From assembly GCF_905372745.1 (NCBI RefSeq), contig NZ_CAJPQR010000003.1, forward strand, positions 31,509-95,508: a stretch of DNA of 64,000 bases, in the 5' to 3' direction. The notes below the pieces were generated by a model. It searched no databases and was not told the origin of the DNA. It saw only the letters and a program-made list of their open reading frames with translations. A program made the translations under genes and the position numbers. This stretch comes from an uncultured Campylobacter sp. (GTDB lineage: Bacteria; Campylobacterota; Campylobacteria; Campylobacterales; Campylobacteraceae). Shown here piece by piece: positions 27,434 to 36,524 of the stretch (position 1 is its first letter; each line of letters starts with the position of its first letter).

Positions 27434-28345
27434 ATGAGAAAAATTTTCGCGTTTTTATGTTTGGGTTTAGTAGCGCTATACGCCAAAGGGCAAGTTAGCG
27501 TCAGTATTTTGCCGCAGGAGTATTTCGTCAAGCAAATCGCGGGCGACGCGGTCGAGGTAAACGTGATGGTAGGCAAAGGAGCCGACCCGCACACGTACGA
27601 ACCAAAACCGAAACAAATGACCGCGCTTGAAAAAAGCGATCTATACTTTGCTATCGGGATCGAGTTTGAAGATGCTTGGTTGCCGAAATTTCAAAAATCT
27701 TATCCAAACCTTAAAATCGTAAAAACCGATGAGGGCGTGGAAAAGATCAAATTTGAAGGTCATCACGAGCACGCAGATCACGATCATCACCATGACGCCA
27801 AGCATGAGCATAAAAACGAACACGCAGATCACGATCACCACGATCACGAGCATAACCACGGCGAATTTGACCCGCACATCTGGCTAGATCCCGTCTTGGT
27901 AAAGATCCAAGCTAAAAATATCGCCGCCGCGCTAAGCGAAAAATATCCCGAGAACAAGGCGCTTTTCGAGGCGAATTTGGCTAAATTTGAAGCACAGCTT
28001 GACGAGCTTGACGGCTTTATCAAAAGCACTCTAGCAAACGTCAAAAACCGCGAATTTATCGTCTATCACCCGTCTTGGGGCTACTTCGCTAAACGCTACG
28101 ATCTAGAGCAAATCGCAATCGAAGTAGATGGCAAAGAACCAAAACCGGCCGAGCTAAAAGAGCTCATCGAGGAGGCTAAAGAGCACGGCGTGAAGGTCAT
28201 TTTCGTCGCTCCGCAGTTTTCTAAAAAAGCCGCGCAAACCGTCGCCAAAGAAAGCGGCGCAAGCGTCGTAGAGATCGATCAACTGCCGCTTGATTGGGAC
28301 GCCGAGCTACGCAAAACGGCGCAAATTTTCGCAAAGAGCCTATAA
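27434..28345 (+). CDS. znuA: Zinc ABC transporter substrate-binding protein ZnuA
   Basis: A 303-aa periplasmic cluster A-I binding protein. It has a signal peptide (IFAFLCLGLVALYA), GADPHTYEPKPKQM with the first zinc histidine, a long His/Asp-rich loop (about residues 108-148), FDPHIWLDPV, VYHPSWGYFAKRY, and a final acidic ligand region EIDQL. The His-rich loop is typical of zinc rather than manganese binding members. The ATG at 27434 is preceded by GGAAAGGAT. The stop directly abuts the next gene. Confidence 0.95.
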   Translation: MRKIFAFLCLGLVALYAKGQVSVSILPQEYFVKQIAGDAVEVNVMVGKGADPHTYEPKPKQMTALEKSDLYFAIGIEFEDAWLPKFQKSYPNLKIVKTDEGVEKIKFEGHHEHADHDHHHDAKHEHKNEHADHDHHDHEHNHGEFDPHIWLDPVLVKIQAKNIAAALSEKYPENKALFEANLAKFEAQLDELDGFIKSTLANVKNREFIVYHPSWGYFAKRYDLEQIAIEVDGKEPKPAELKELIEEAKEHGVKVIFVAPQFSKKAAQTVAKESGASVVEIDQLPLDWDAELRKTAQIFAKSL

Positions 28346-29911
28346 ATGAAATTCGGACGCATACTCGCTATTTTCGCGCTTTTTGCGTCCTTTTTTAGCT
28401 TCGCGCACGCCTGCGCGCTATGCGCGCTTTACACTCCGACCGCACACGCCGACATTAAATTTAACCTGCAAGGCGAGACGATAAAAACGGCCGCCGTAAC
28501 CTGGACATTTTCTGAAAATTTCACCGAACTCACGCTACAAAGCTACGACGAAAACGCCGATAAGGCGCTTAGCAAAAACGAAGCATGGAAGGTGCAAAAA
28601 TCCCTACTCGACTACATCGTGCCGCGCGGCTACCTAACTAGCGTGGGCTACTACGACGGCGCGGGCGAGACCGTAAATTTGCATACCAAAACGCTCTCGC
28701 AACGCGTCTATCTGGAGGGCGGCAGGCTAAATTTCGAGTATATTTTAGAGCTAAATTTAGCGGTCAAAGACGGCCGCGTCGTCACGGTCGAGATTTTTGA
28801 CCGCGAGGGATTTTTTAACTTTAAAATAAGCTCGCCAGACCCCTACGCTCTCACCGATAAAATTTATCTCGTACCAAACGTAAATTTGAGCGCGGCATTT
28901 TTTGAAATGACTTCAAAAGCGCCCAAAATAGAGCCCGCAAAGCCCGAACTTAGCTCGCTAGTTAAAGCACAAAATAAGCAGAATTTAGAGCAAATCGACG
29001 CCGAGGATAGGGCTAAATTTGACTCGGTTTCCGGCATGAGCCTTCAGTTTTTAGAGCGCTTAAAAGAGCTCATCAAGATAAATAGCGCCGAACTAAACGC
29101 GCTAAATTTCGCCCTGCTGGCTGCGGTTAGCTTCTTTTACGGCTTTTTGCATGCCGCCGGCCCCGGGCATGCTAAGATGCTGACGGCTAGCTACTTCGTC
29201 GCAAACGGCGGCAGCTACTCGCGCGCGCTGGCTTTTGCGATGAAGGTCGGCTTCGCACACGTGGCGGGGGCGTTTTTGCTCGTGCTTTTTAGCTACGTTT
29301 TTTTAAACGCGTTTTTGACGGACAAGGTCAGCGACATAGCGGGCGCGATGACGAAAATATCGGCCGTAGCGATCGTTTGCGTGAGCCTTTATATGATCTA
29401 CGCCAAGCTTAAAAAAACGGCGCTAAAGCCTAAATTTAGCTTTGCTATCGCGTCCGTTTCTGGCGAAAAAGGCGCAAATGGGGCGAGTAAAGTTTTTGGT
29501 TCAAATTTAGCCTCCGCGTCAAATTTGAGCGCAAATTCCGTCAAATTTGATCCCGCCGCTCACGAAAGCGAGTGCGGCTGCGCGGCTTGCATGGCCTCTA
29601 ACGAAGTGCCGAAAACCGCTAGCGAGTGGCTCGTGGTGCTAGCAGGATCGCTCGTGCCGTGTCCTGGCACGCTGCTGGTTTTCGTGCTGGCATTTAGCCT
29701 AAACAGCTATGCGGCGGGGCTTGCTAGCGGCCTGTTTATGGGGCTTGGCATGGGCGCGGTGATATTTCTAGCCGCCGTTTGCGGCTTTAAGCTAAAGGGC
29801 GCGGTAAGATTTCGCGCGCTGCGGACTTGCTGCGAGTTTGCCGCGCTTTTTGTGATGCTGGGGCTCGGCGTTTTTATGTTTTATATTTCGGGTAAGGTGA
29901 GCGTTTTATGA
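28346..29911 (+). CDS. ZevA-ZevB-like fusion: DUF1007 domain plus NiCoT-type membrane transporter
   Basis: The 521-aa protein has a signal peptide and a DUF1007-like periplasmic domain (CALCALYTPTAHADIKFNLQ, about 20-190). A membrane transporter of the Ni/Co export type follows, with GFLHAAGPGHAKMLTASYF, a variable Cys/His-bearing loop (HESECGCAACM) and AGSLVPCPGTLLVFVLAFSL. In Haemophilus influenzae, ZevA (DUF1007) and ZevB (NiCoT-like) are separate zinc-uptake proteins; here both parts are in one chain inside a znu operon. It overlaps znuC by four bases, which supports a zinc role. Confidence 0.75.
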   Translation: MKFGRILAIFALFASFFSFAHACALCALYTPTAHADIKFNLQGETIKTAAVTWTFSENFTELTLQSYDENADKALSKNEAWKVQKSLLDYIVPRGYLTSVGYYDGAGETVNLHTKTLSQRVYLEGGRLNFEYILELNLAVKDGRVVTVEIFDREGFFNFKISSPDPYALTDKIYLVPNVNLSAAFFEMTSKAPKIEPAKPELSSLVKAQNKQNLEQIDAEDRAKFDSVSGMSLQFLERLKELIKINSAELNALNFALLAAVSFFYGFLHAAGPGHAKMLTASYFVANGGSYSRALAFAMKVGFAHVAGAFLLVLFSYVFLNAFLTDKVSDIAGAMTKISAVAIVCVSLYMIYAKLKKTALKPKFSFAIASVSGEKGANGASKVFGSNLASASNLSANSVKFDPAAHESECGCAACMASNEVPKTASEWLVVLAGSLVPCPGTLLVFVLAFSLNSYAAGLASGLFMGLGMGAVIFLAAVCGFKLKGAVRFRALRTCCEFAALFVMLGLGVFMFYISGKVSVL

Positions 29912-30663
29912 GCGACGTTTCGGTGCGAAATTTGAGCTTTGGTTACGATGAAAACCTCGTGTTTGAGGGCATAAATTTAGAATACGATTGCAAGGATTTT
30001 CTAGCCGTCATAGGCCCCAACGGCGGCGGCAAAAGCACGCTTTTAAAGCTGATGCTGGGTCTAAACAAGCCAAGCGGCGGGACGATTGAGGTGTTTGGTC
30101 AGGAGCCCGCTAGCGTGAGCAAGGCCGTGGGCTACGTCCCGCAAAATATCCCGATAAATCAAAGCTTCCCGATGCGCGTGCTCGAGGTCGTTTTAATGGG
30201 GCGGATAGATAAAAAGCTGTTTGGATTTTACGGCAAGGACGATAAGATAGAGGCCGAGGCGGCGCTCGAGCGCGTCGGGATGGGCGAATTTACGCGACGA
30301 AAGATCGGCGAGCTAAGCGGAGGACAGCGCCAACGCGTCTATATCGCGCGCGCGCTTTGCGCGAAGGCTAAAATTTTGATGTTAGACGAACCCACCGCCA
30401 GTATCGACACGAAGGGCCAAGCGGACGTTTATAAGCTGCTAAAACAGATCAATGCTGAAGGCACTGGCGTCGTGCTTATCAGCCACGACGTAAATTTGAC
30501 GCTAAATTTCGCCACCAAGGTCGCCTACGTCAATCACGATCTTTTCATGCACGAGATCTCGAACAGCTCAAAGCAGGATTTTATCGAGCATTTGGCGAGA
30601 GATCATAGGCATTTTTGCGATGTGGAGGTGGCGCTTAAGGAATGCGGCTGCGGACATCGTTAG
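29908..30663 (+). CDS. znuC: Zinc ABC transporter ATP-binding protein ZnuC
   Basis: A 251-aa ATPase with Walker A VIGPNGGGKSTLLKLM, Q-loop VPQNI, signature LSGGQRQRVYIARAL, Walker B ILMLDEPTASID and switch histidine LISHDVN. Its C-terminus carries a metal-ligand-rich tail (DHRHFCDVEVALKECGCGH) that could sense zinc. The ATG overlaps the stop of the fusion gene. The matching permease gene is separated by 524 bp. Confidence 0.92.
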   Translation: MSDVSVRNLSFGYDENLVFEGINLEYDCKDFLAVIGPNGGGKSTLLKLMLGLNKPSGGTIEVFGQEPASVSKAVGYVPQNIPINQSFPMRVLEVVLMGRIDKKLFGFYGKDDKIEAEAALERVGMGEFTRRKIGELSGGQRQRVYIARALCAKAKILMLDEPTASIDTKGQADVYKLLKQINAEGTGVVLISHDVNLTLNFATKVAYVNHDLFMHEISNSSKQDFIEHLARDHRHFCDVEVALKECGCGHR

Positions 30664-30671
30664 GGGGATTT

Positions 30672-30805
30672 GCGGCTCGTCTCGCGAGTGCTTTTCCGAG
30701 ATTTCGCAAAATTTTCGCTCCGCAGGCTATATGCCTAGCGCACGCTCAATTTTGCTTCAAAGCTCGAAAAATCATCTCGCGATACTTCGCCTTATCGTTT
30801 TACGT
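30672..30805 (+). repeat. Dispersed repeat copy B behind znuC
   Basis: Beginning nine bases after the znuC stop, this 134-bp segment aligns end to end with copies A and C flanking the nifS-nifU hairpin. Shared blocks include GCGGCT-GTCTCGCGAG, GCAAAATTT, ACGCT-AATTTTGCTTCA, AAAAATCATCTCGCGATACTT and GCCTTA. Like copy A it starts right behind a gene stop. Confidence 0.6.
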
Positions 30806-30986
30806 TCAAATTTGAAGTCAAATTTTCAAATCTGAGTTGCCAAGACATGCACCTTGAAAATGTAAATTCAAATTTGCGACGCTTTGCGTCAGCAAAGCTA
30901 TGTCGCCACCCTTAACTTCGCTTCGCTCGTTACGAGGCGGCAACAAGTTGCCTCTACGAAGAAAAGCGTCGTAGGGGGAGGGGGAT

Positions 30987-31034
30987 TAAAGGGGGTGGGG
31001 AGCGACTTCGCCATTCAAGCCCCCACCCCCTTTA
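30987..31034. terminator. GC-rich hairpin in the znuC-znuB spacer
   Basis: TAAAGGGGGTGGGG pairs with CCCCACCCCCTTTA around a 20-nt loop. The stem is 14 bp and extremely GC-rich in the centre. It may terminate or attenuate transcription from znuC. Confidence 0.55.
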
Positions 31035-31040
31035 CAACAA

Positions 31041-31074
31041 AGTAAAAAACAACCTCAAACGGTTGTTTTTTACT
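31041..31074. terminator. Perfect terminator hairpin upstream of znuB
   Basis: AGTAAAAAACAACC at 31041-31054 pairs perfectly with GGTTGTTTTTTACT at 31061-31074 around a 6-nt loop. The T-run in the 3' arm makes it a typical intrinsic terminator for plus-strand transcripts. znuB would then need its own promoter in the next 110 bp. Confidence 0.75.
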
Positions 31075-31187
31075 CAGAGAAGTTTAGCTTGTAAAGCAAA
31101 ATTTAACCAAACCAAATTTAGCATTTTCGCGGTGCGGGTCTCGGCGAGTAACGCCAAAAATGCCGAAAAAAGTAAAAAAGGAAACAA

Positions 31188-31985
31188 ATGCTAGATGCTC
31201 TTAGCTTAAATTTTATGCAAAACGCCCTGCTGGCGGGCATCCTCGTTAGCATCGCTTGCGGCGTGATCGGCACGCTCACGGTCATAAACCGCATGGTTTT
31301 TATCGCAGGCGGCATCGCTCACGGCGCATACGGCGGGCTTGGCATCGCGTTTTATTTTTCGCTCGAGCCACTGCTTGGAGCGAGTTTGTTTTCCGTATTT
31401 TTGGCGCTGCTCATCGCCACGATCACGCTCAAAGATAAAAGCAAAATGGACTCCGTTATCGGCGCGCTATGGGCGTTTGGCATGGCGTTTGGCATCATCC
31501 TCACCGACCTGGCGCCCGGCTACAACGTCGATCTCATGAGCTATCTTTTCGGCTCGATTTTAGCCGTGCCGCAGGGCGATCTTGTTTTCATGGCGATCGC
31601 AAACTGCGGCATACTCGCGTCCGTCGCGCTATTTTACCGCCAGTTTGAGGCGCTTAGCTTCGACGCGGAGTTTGCGAGGCTTCGCGGGGTGAAGACGACG
31701 CTGCTATACTACGCGCTAACGTGCATGATGGCGCTAAGCGTCGTGATGACGATACGCGCGGTCGGGCTAATACTCGTTATCGCGCTACTCACGATCCCGC
31801 CCTACATCGCGGGCGCGATATCAAGCCGCCTTGGCACGATGATGCTAAACGCCGCGCTCATCTCGGCCGCGTTTTGCGTGAGCGGTCTGTGGCTGAGCTT
31901 TGAGGCGAATTTAACCAGCGGTGCGAGTATCATCCTCATCGCTTCGGTTTGTTTTTTTATATTTACGGCGGTAAAAAGGCGGTAG
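31188..31985 (+). CDS. znuB: Zinc ABC transporter permease ZnuB
   Basis: A 265-aa inner-membrane protein with seven to eight hydrophobic helices and family blocks FIAGGIAHGAYGGLG, YLFGSILAV and RAVGLILVIALLTIPPYIAGAIS. It pairs with ZnuC and ZnuA for zinc import. An AAAGGAAACAA site precedes the ATG at 31188. Confidence 0.93.
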   Translation: MLDALSLNFMQNALLAGILVSIACGVIGTLTVINRMVFIAGGIAHGAYGGLGIAFYFSLEPLLGASLFSVFLALLIATITLKDKSKMDSVIGALWAFGMAFGIILTDLAPGYNVDLMSYLFGSILAVPQGDLVFMAIANCGILASVALFYRQFEALSFDAEFARLRGVKTTLLYYALTCMMALSVVMTIRAVGLILVIALLTIPPYIAGAISSRLGTMMLNAALISAAFCVSGLWLSFEANLTSGASIILIASVCFFIFTAVKRR

Positions 31986-32080
31986 ATTCGGCGTTTCGGG
32001 TTAAATTTTAGGTCAAATTTGCGAGAACAATTTATAGTCGTTCACATATGACACAGGCAAAATGACCCCGCAAAGCCGAA

Positions 32081-32719
32081 TCAGATAAATTCCTTCTCCA
32101 AAGGCTGCATTGCGTTGCCGTCTGCGTCAAAAAGCACCCGCCCGCAAACCTCGCAGACTTCATCTCTTGGCGACGGCTCCTCTGCATCCAGCTGCCACGC
32201 GGACATCTCGCCGCACTCGCAGTTTATGACGTAAAGGATCTGCCTTTTGCGGCGCTTGCCCCACGGCGCGATATCCCAAAATAGCTCCTCGCGCTTGCCT
32301 AGCTTTTTAAAATCTTTCTCGGCGTCCTTGTGCGCGACGAGCAGATAGTAGGCATCACTATGAAGATCCAAAGTAAAGAGCCTAAAATCGCTCTTTTTGA
32401 GCGCCTTTTGAAACTCGTTCATCAAAAACAGGCTCGCATCGCCGCGCTCGAAACCCTCTTTTTTCGCTTCTTTTTTGAGCTTTGCATAAATTTTATCGTA
32501 CTCTAGTGACACGCCGCTTTGCAGCGCATCAAGCCTAGAGCTGATAAATTTGCCTGTGTCTCCCGTCTCGTCCTCGCCGGCCCAGTCAAGCATCCAAACA
32601 AGCCCTTTTGCGATAAGCGCATCCAAAAACTCACCGTCATTCATCTCGCCTATCTTCTCAAAACCGCCCGTATCGCCCGCCGTCAAATGCTTTAGGACGC
32701 AGCACTGATCTTTCGTCAT
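32081..32719 (-). CDS. Cytosolic protein with C-terminal zinc-ribbon-like cysteines
   Basis: ATG 32719 is preferred over 32746 because AAAGGAG stands just before it. The 212-aa product has no signal or membrane segment. Its central part contains LFTLDLHSDAYYLLVAHKD. The C-terminal part has CECGEMS and CEVCGR, four cysteines able to hold one metal. I do not recognise the family. Confidence 0.6.
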   Translation of the reverse strand: MTKDQCCVLKHLTAGDTGGFEKIGEMNDGEFLDALIAKGLVWMLDWAGEDETGDTGKFISSRLDALQSGVSLEYDKIYAKLKKEAKKEGFERGDASLFLMNEFQKALKKSDFRLFTLDLHSDAYYLLVAHKDAEKDFKKLGKREELFWDIAPWGKRRKRQILYVINCECGEMSAWQLDAEEPSPRDEVCEVCGRVLFDADGNAMQPLEKEFI

Positions 32720-32758
32720 TTTCGCTCCTTTGATTAGATTCGTCAAATTTAGCCGCCC

Positions 32759-33652
32759 TTACGAGCCGGCTTCCCGCGATCTTTTATTTTTATAGTAGCT
32801 GCCCACCTCGCTAACGACGATGCCAAAGAGTATGAGCCCGGCTCCTGCTATCTGCACGCCGCTTAGTATCTCGCCGCCGACGAAATACCCCACTATCCCC
32901 GCACTCACGGGCTCAAAGGTAAATATGAGCGAGGTTTTAACGGGCGTCGTGTAGCGCTGCGCTGCGGTTTGCACGAAAAATGCCAAAACCGTCGCAAACA
33001 CCGACGTAACCGCGACTGCGACGAAAAACGCCTCGTCCAAAACGGGCACGACGCCGCGAGGCTCGAAAATCTGCGCCGCGACGAAACAAAGCGCCGCGAC
33101 GACCGCAAACTGCGCGCTCACCATCCAGTACAGCTCGCACTTGCGCACCAAAACGCCCGTGAAAATGATATGCAGCGCAAAGCCCAGCGCGCAAACGACG
33201 CTAAGCCCCTCGCCGACGCCGAAACCTAGCTCGCTGCCCGTTAGCAAATAAAGCCCCGCTGCAGATAAAAACGCGCCGACAAAGGCATAAACCACGACCT
33301 TTTGTCCGAAAAACGCGAGCGCGATAAACGGCGTAAAAACCGCGTTTAGCCCCGTGATAAAGGCGACGGTAGAGCTTGGAGCGTATTTTAGAGCAAAAGT
33401 CTGAAGCGTAAAGGCCGCAAACAAAAGCGCGCCTAAAAATGTGCCGAATCTTAGCGAATTAGGATCGATCTTGCGCGTAAATTTGAGGCTTATGAGCGCC
33501 ATCAACGCAGCCGCGATCAAAAACCGCCAAAACAAAAGCGTAAAAACGCCGTTGGTCTTTAGCGTCTGCGCCATCGGCAAAAACGTCACGCCCCAGACCA
33601 CCGCGATCACGAACAGCGCGAGGTCGGCCTTAAATTCGGTTGATTTTTTCAT
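32759..33652 (-). CDS. EamA (DMT superfamily) transporter
   Basis: A 297-aa protein with ten predicted membrane helices in two EamA repeats. Family blocks are VVWGVTFLPMAQTL, FWRFLIAAALMALISL, YAPSSTVAFITGLNAVFTPFIA and FTFEPVSAGIVGYFVGGE. The substrate is unknown. It is paralogous to the gene at 33875 and lies in the same direction, so the pair probably arose by tandem duplication. Confidence 0.88.
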   Translation of the reverse strand: MKKSTEFKADLALFVIAVVWGVTFLPMAQTLKTNGVFTLLFWRFLIAAALMALISLKFTRKIDPNSLRFGTFLGALLFAAFTLQTFALKYAPSSTVAFITGLNAVFTPFIALAFFGQKVVVYAFVGAFLSAAGLYLLTGSELGFGVGEGLSVVCALGFALHIIFTGVLVRKCELYWMVSAQFAVVAALCFVAAQIFEPRGVVPVLDEAFFVAVAVTSVFATVLAFFVQTAAQRYTTPVKTSLIFTFEPVSAGIVGYFVGGEILSGVQIAGAGLILFGIVVSEVGSYYKNKRSREAGS

Positions 33653-33874
33653 CTGATTTCTTTAGCTAAATTTAAGGGGCAAATTTAACGCAATTTGACT
33701 AAATTCGGGCTTTATCGCGTCAAATTTGAGAGTCGCCGCCGCCTTGCTAGCTGGCAAACGGAGATAAATTTAAATGAGATAAAATCGCCGCGAGAGTAAA
33801 TTTGGCGGCGATTTGATAAATTTGATCTTACGGCGGATCGGCGCTTTGATCAAAACGCCAAAACCCGCCGAAAT

Positions 33875-34762
33875 TTAGGCTAAATTTTCCTTTTTAGCGC
33901 GCAGGTAGCTACCTATCTCGCTAATCAAAACTCCGACCAAGATAAGCGCCGCGCCGCAAAGCCTATACGCGCTAATGTCCTCCGCGCCGATGAAATACCC
34001 CATCGCTCCGGCGGTGACTGGCTCTAGCGTGAAAAATATCGCCGTTTTAACCGGCGTGGTAAATTTTTGCATAAGCGCCTGCGCGAAAAACGCAAACGCC
34101 GTGCCCAGCACGCCCACGACTAGCATCGCTATGATAAACGCCTTGTCCACGACGGGCGCGATTTTAGCGTCCTCAAAAACCAAAATAGCCGCAAAACAAA
34201 GCGCGATTAGGGTTAAAATTTCAAAATAAACCATATTTACGAGGTTGCATTTTTGCACTAGGCGGTTGGTAAGCACGATGTGAAAGGAGTAGGCGCACGC
34301 ACAAACCAGAGCCAAAATTTCGCCCAGGCCAAAGCCCACCTTCGTATCGCCTATCATATAAAGCCCCGCCACCGCAAACGCCACGCCCACATACGCGTAA
34401 GAGTAAATTTTATGCCTAAAAAGCCCCGCCGCGATAAAAGGCACCAAAGCCACGTTTAGCCCGATGATAAAAGCCACAGACGAGGTGTCGGCGTATTTAA
34501 ATGCAAAAGTCTGACTCACAAATCCCGCAAACAAAAACAAGCCCAAGATCACGCCGGGTTTTATATCAGGCGCGCTTACGTCCTTTAGCTTTTTATAAAA
34601 TATCGCCCCGGCTATGATCGCCGCTAGCAAAAATCTCCAAAACAAAACGCCAAAAACGCCGTTAGTCGCAAGTGCTAGCGAGGTAGGCAGATAGCCTAGA
34701 CCAAAGACTATCGCAACAAATATCATGCCTACGTCGGCGCGAAATTCCAAACTATTTTTCAC
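33875..34762 (-). CDS. EamA (DMT superfamily) transporter, paralog
   Basis: A 295-aa protein closely similar in layout to the upstream paralog: FGLGYLPTSLALATNGVFGVLFWRF, YADTSSVAFIIGLNVALVPFIA and FFTLEPVTAGAMGYFIGAE. Ten helices are expected. It is followed by 222 bp of AAATTT-rich spacer before the second copy. Confidence 0.88.
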   Translation of the reverse strand: MKNSLEFRADVGMIFVAIVFGLGYLPTSLALATNGVFGVLFWRFLLAAIIAGAIFYKKLKDVSAPDIKPGVILGLFLFAGFVSQTFAFKYADTSSVAFIIGLNVALVPFIAAGLFRHKIYSYAYVGVAFAVAGLYMIGDTKVGFGLGEILALVCACAYSFHIVLTNRLVQKCNLVNMVYFEILTLIALCFAAILVFEDAKIAPVVDKAFIIAMLVVGVLGTAFAFFAQALMQKFTTPVKTAIFFTLEPVTAGAMGYFIGAEDISAYRLCGAALILVGVLISEIGSYLRAKKENLA

Positions 34763-34776
34763 TATTCTCCCTTATT

Positions 34777-35541
34777 TTACTTAAAAATGCCCTGCAGGAT
34801 CTTCGTGCCCTGCTCGACCGCGCCGCCTCGTAGCGAGCTTTCTTTCTCGCTCATCACGTTAAATAGCCCGTCTAGCGTCTTGCGCGTGATGTAGTCGTTT
34901 AGATCCTCGTTTTCTTGCGGAACGTATTCGCCCGCACCCATGCTAGTAGCGATGCCTTTTAGCTGTTTTGCGGCGTCTGATTTTGCCAGCGCGCTACCCG
35001 CGACGAACGAATTTAGCCCGTTATAGGCGGTTGTGAAGGTATTATCGCTCATCATCTTGGTAATGATCGGCTTAAATACGGCTTGCAGCTTCTGGCTCGA
35101 GTTTTGTTGCAAAAACTTCGTAAAGCTATCCTTGCCGCCTTGTAGCACCTTTTTCACGTCCGCGTCGCTCATGTTTTTTATCACGCCCGAAAATACGTCC
35201 GCAGCCCCCGGCACGGCCGCGCTTGCAGCGTTATTTATCGAGGTTACCATCTCGTTCGCCCACTTTTCGCCGCCAACTTTTTTAGCCAAATTTGCTGCCG
35301 TTTCCAGGCTCTTTGGCAGCGGGATTTTAGCCGCGGCGTTATTTAAAAATCCCCCGTTTGACAGCTCCTTAACGGCGGCGTTTAGAGCCCTGCTAACCGC
35401 GCTTTTGTAGTCTCCCGAGTTTGCCGCGCCCAGTATCTGCGCGCCTTGATTTAGCGTCTCTTTATTTAGCGCGTCCTGCCAGCCTGCCGCCTGCGCCGAA
35501 GCGGCGAGTAAAACCGCGCATAAAATCAAACTTTTCTTCAT
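34777..35541 (-). CDS. DUF4197 exported protein
   Basis: A 254-aa protein with a signal peptide (LILCAVLLAASAQAAGW). The body has the DUF4197 features: ALNAAVKELSNGGFLNN, KIPLPKSLETAANLAKKVG, FTTAYNGLNSF and YITRKTLDGLFNVMSEKE near the C-terminus. It is predicted periplasmic and all-helical; its function is unknown. Confidence 0.88.
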   Translation of the reverse strand: MKKSLILCAVLLAASAQAAGWQDALNKETLNQGAQILGAANSGDYKSAVSRALNAAVKELSNGGFLNNAAAKIPLPKSLETAANLAKKVGGEKWANEMVTSINNAASAAVPGAADVFSGVIKNMSDADVKKVLQGGKDSFTKFLQQNSSQKLQAVFKPIITKMMSDNTFTTAYNGLNSFVAGSALAKSDAAKQLKGIATSMGAGEYVPQENEDLNDYITRKTLDGLFNVMSEKESSLRGGAVEQGTKILQGIFK

Positions 35542-35841
35542 CGCTTTTTCCTTAAAGTAAAATTCGGCGGTTATGATATTAAATTTCAGCTTTTAAACGG
35601 GTAAATTTGGCCTTTTTAGAGCGAATTTACCCGCATTTTTACGGCACGGCGAGTTAAATTTGCAAAAATTTAAATCGCAAATTTGAGCCGTGATTTAAGG
35701 GCTAAATTTAAGCGCAAATTTATAAGCCCCGTTCGTCTTTGCGGCGGGCGATTTGGGGCGTCAAATTTAGCCGCAAATTTGAGCGAGATTAGCCGCAAGA
35801 AGTAAATTTTAAACTAAAATTAGCCTTTTTGAAAGGACGAA
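35542..35841. other. Gene-free spacer
   Basis: 300 bp between divergent genes with many AAATTT/CAAATTTG words. No ORF, RNA gene or clear operator was seen. The end holds the AAAGGACGAAATG start region of mntP. Confidence 0.5.
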
Positions 35842-36402
35842 ATGGAGCTTTTACTTCTCTCTATCGCGCTTGCTATGGACGCGGCGGCGCTTAGCATCGC
35901 AAACGGCGCAAAATACCGCAACCTCGCACTATCAAAGATTTTATTTATCGCATTTATTTTTGGATTTTTTCAGGCTGCGATGCCGCTTGCGGGCTATTTT
36001 TTGGGCGCAGCGTTTGCGAGATTTATCGCGCAGATCGATCACTTTATCGCGTTTGCGATTTTGGGTTTTTTGGGTGTAAAGATGATCCGCGAAGCCTGTA
36101 GAAACGAACCTGCGCAGGCTGTGAGCCTTGATACGAAGATGCTGCTCTCAGGCGGATTTGCCACCAGCATCGACGCGCTAGCCGTCGGCGTGACGCTGAG
36201 CTTTACGGCTGCTGATATCTACTTTAGCGCCGCCGTGATCGGGATAGTTTGCTTCGCGCTTAGCGTCGCTGCGTTTTACGTCGGTAAATTCGCCGGAGAG
36301 TTTTTGGAGCAAAAGGCGCTGATTTTAGGCGGCGCGATCCTCATCGCTCTTGGTTTTAAAATCCTAATCACGCACCTTTTAGATCACGGGTTTTTGAGCT
36401 AA
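35842..36402 (+). CDS. mntP: Manganese efflux pump MntP
   Basis: A 186-aa protein with six membrane helices. The first repeat has ALAMDAAALSIANGAKY, with the conserved aspartate in AMDA. The second repeat has FATSIDALAVGVTLSF, the matching SIDALAVG motif, and GVKMI lies between. It exports Mn2+ from the cytosol. A yybP-ykoY riboswitch was not recognised upstream. Confidence 0.9.
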   Translation: MELLLLSIALAMDAAALSIANGAKYRNLALSKILFIAFIFGFFQAAMPLAGYFLGAAFARFIAQIDHFIAFAILGFLGVKMIREACRNEPAQAVSLDTKMLLSGGFATSIDALAVGVTLSFTAADIYFSAAVIGIVCFALSVAAFYVGKFAGEFLEQKALILGGAILIALGFKILITHLLDHGFLS

Positions 36403-36524
36403 AGGCTAAATTTAGGATTTAGCGGGCTAGTTTAGCTTTACCGCAAGCGAAAATTCGCTAAAATCGCTAAGCCTGCGTAAATTTAAATGCGGCCGGCAAA
36501 TGCAGAAACATTTTAAGGAAATTT

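Larger units (their letters stand above)
30806..31187 (+). other. Hairpin-rich spacer between znuC and znuB
   Basis: No gene is seen here. The spacer contains an AAATTT-rich tract, GACGC-ttt-GCGTC near 30888, GAGGCGGCAAC/GTTGCCTC near 30930, a G-run region and two long hairpins listed separately. It interrupts what is elsewhere a compact znuABC operon. Confidence 0.6.

Noticed and set aside
27740..27880. His/Asp-rich repetitive stretch as a DNA repeat element
   Set aside because: It encodes the metal-binding loop normal for ZnuA.
30970..31000. G-runs as a phase-variable tract
   Set aside because: They lie in a spacer and are explained by the GC-rich hairpin; no coding frame is affected.
32759..34762. 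Tandem EamA genes as a special system
   Set aside because: Simple duplication of a common exporter family; nothing unusual seen.
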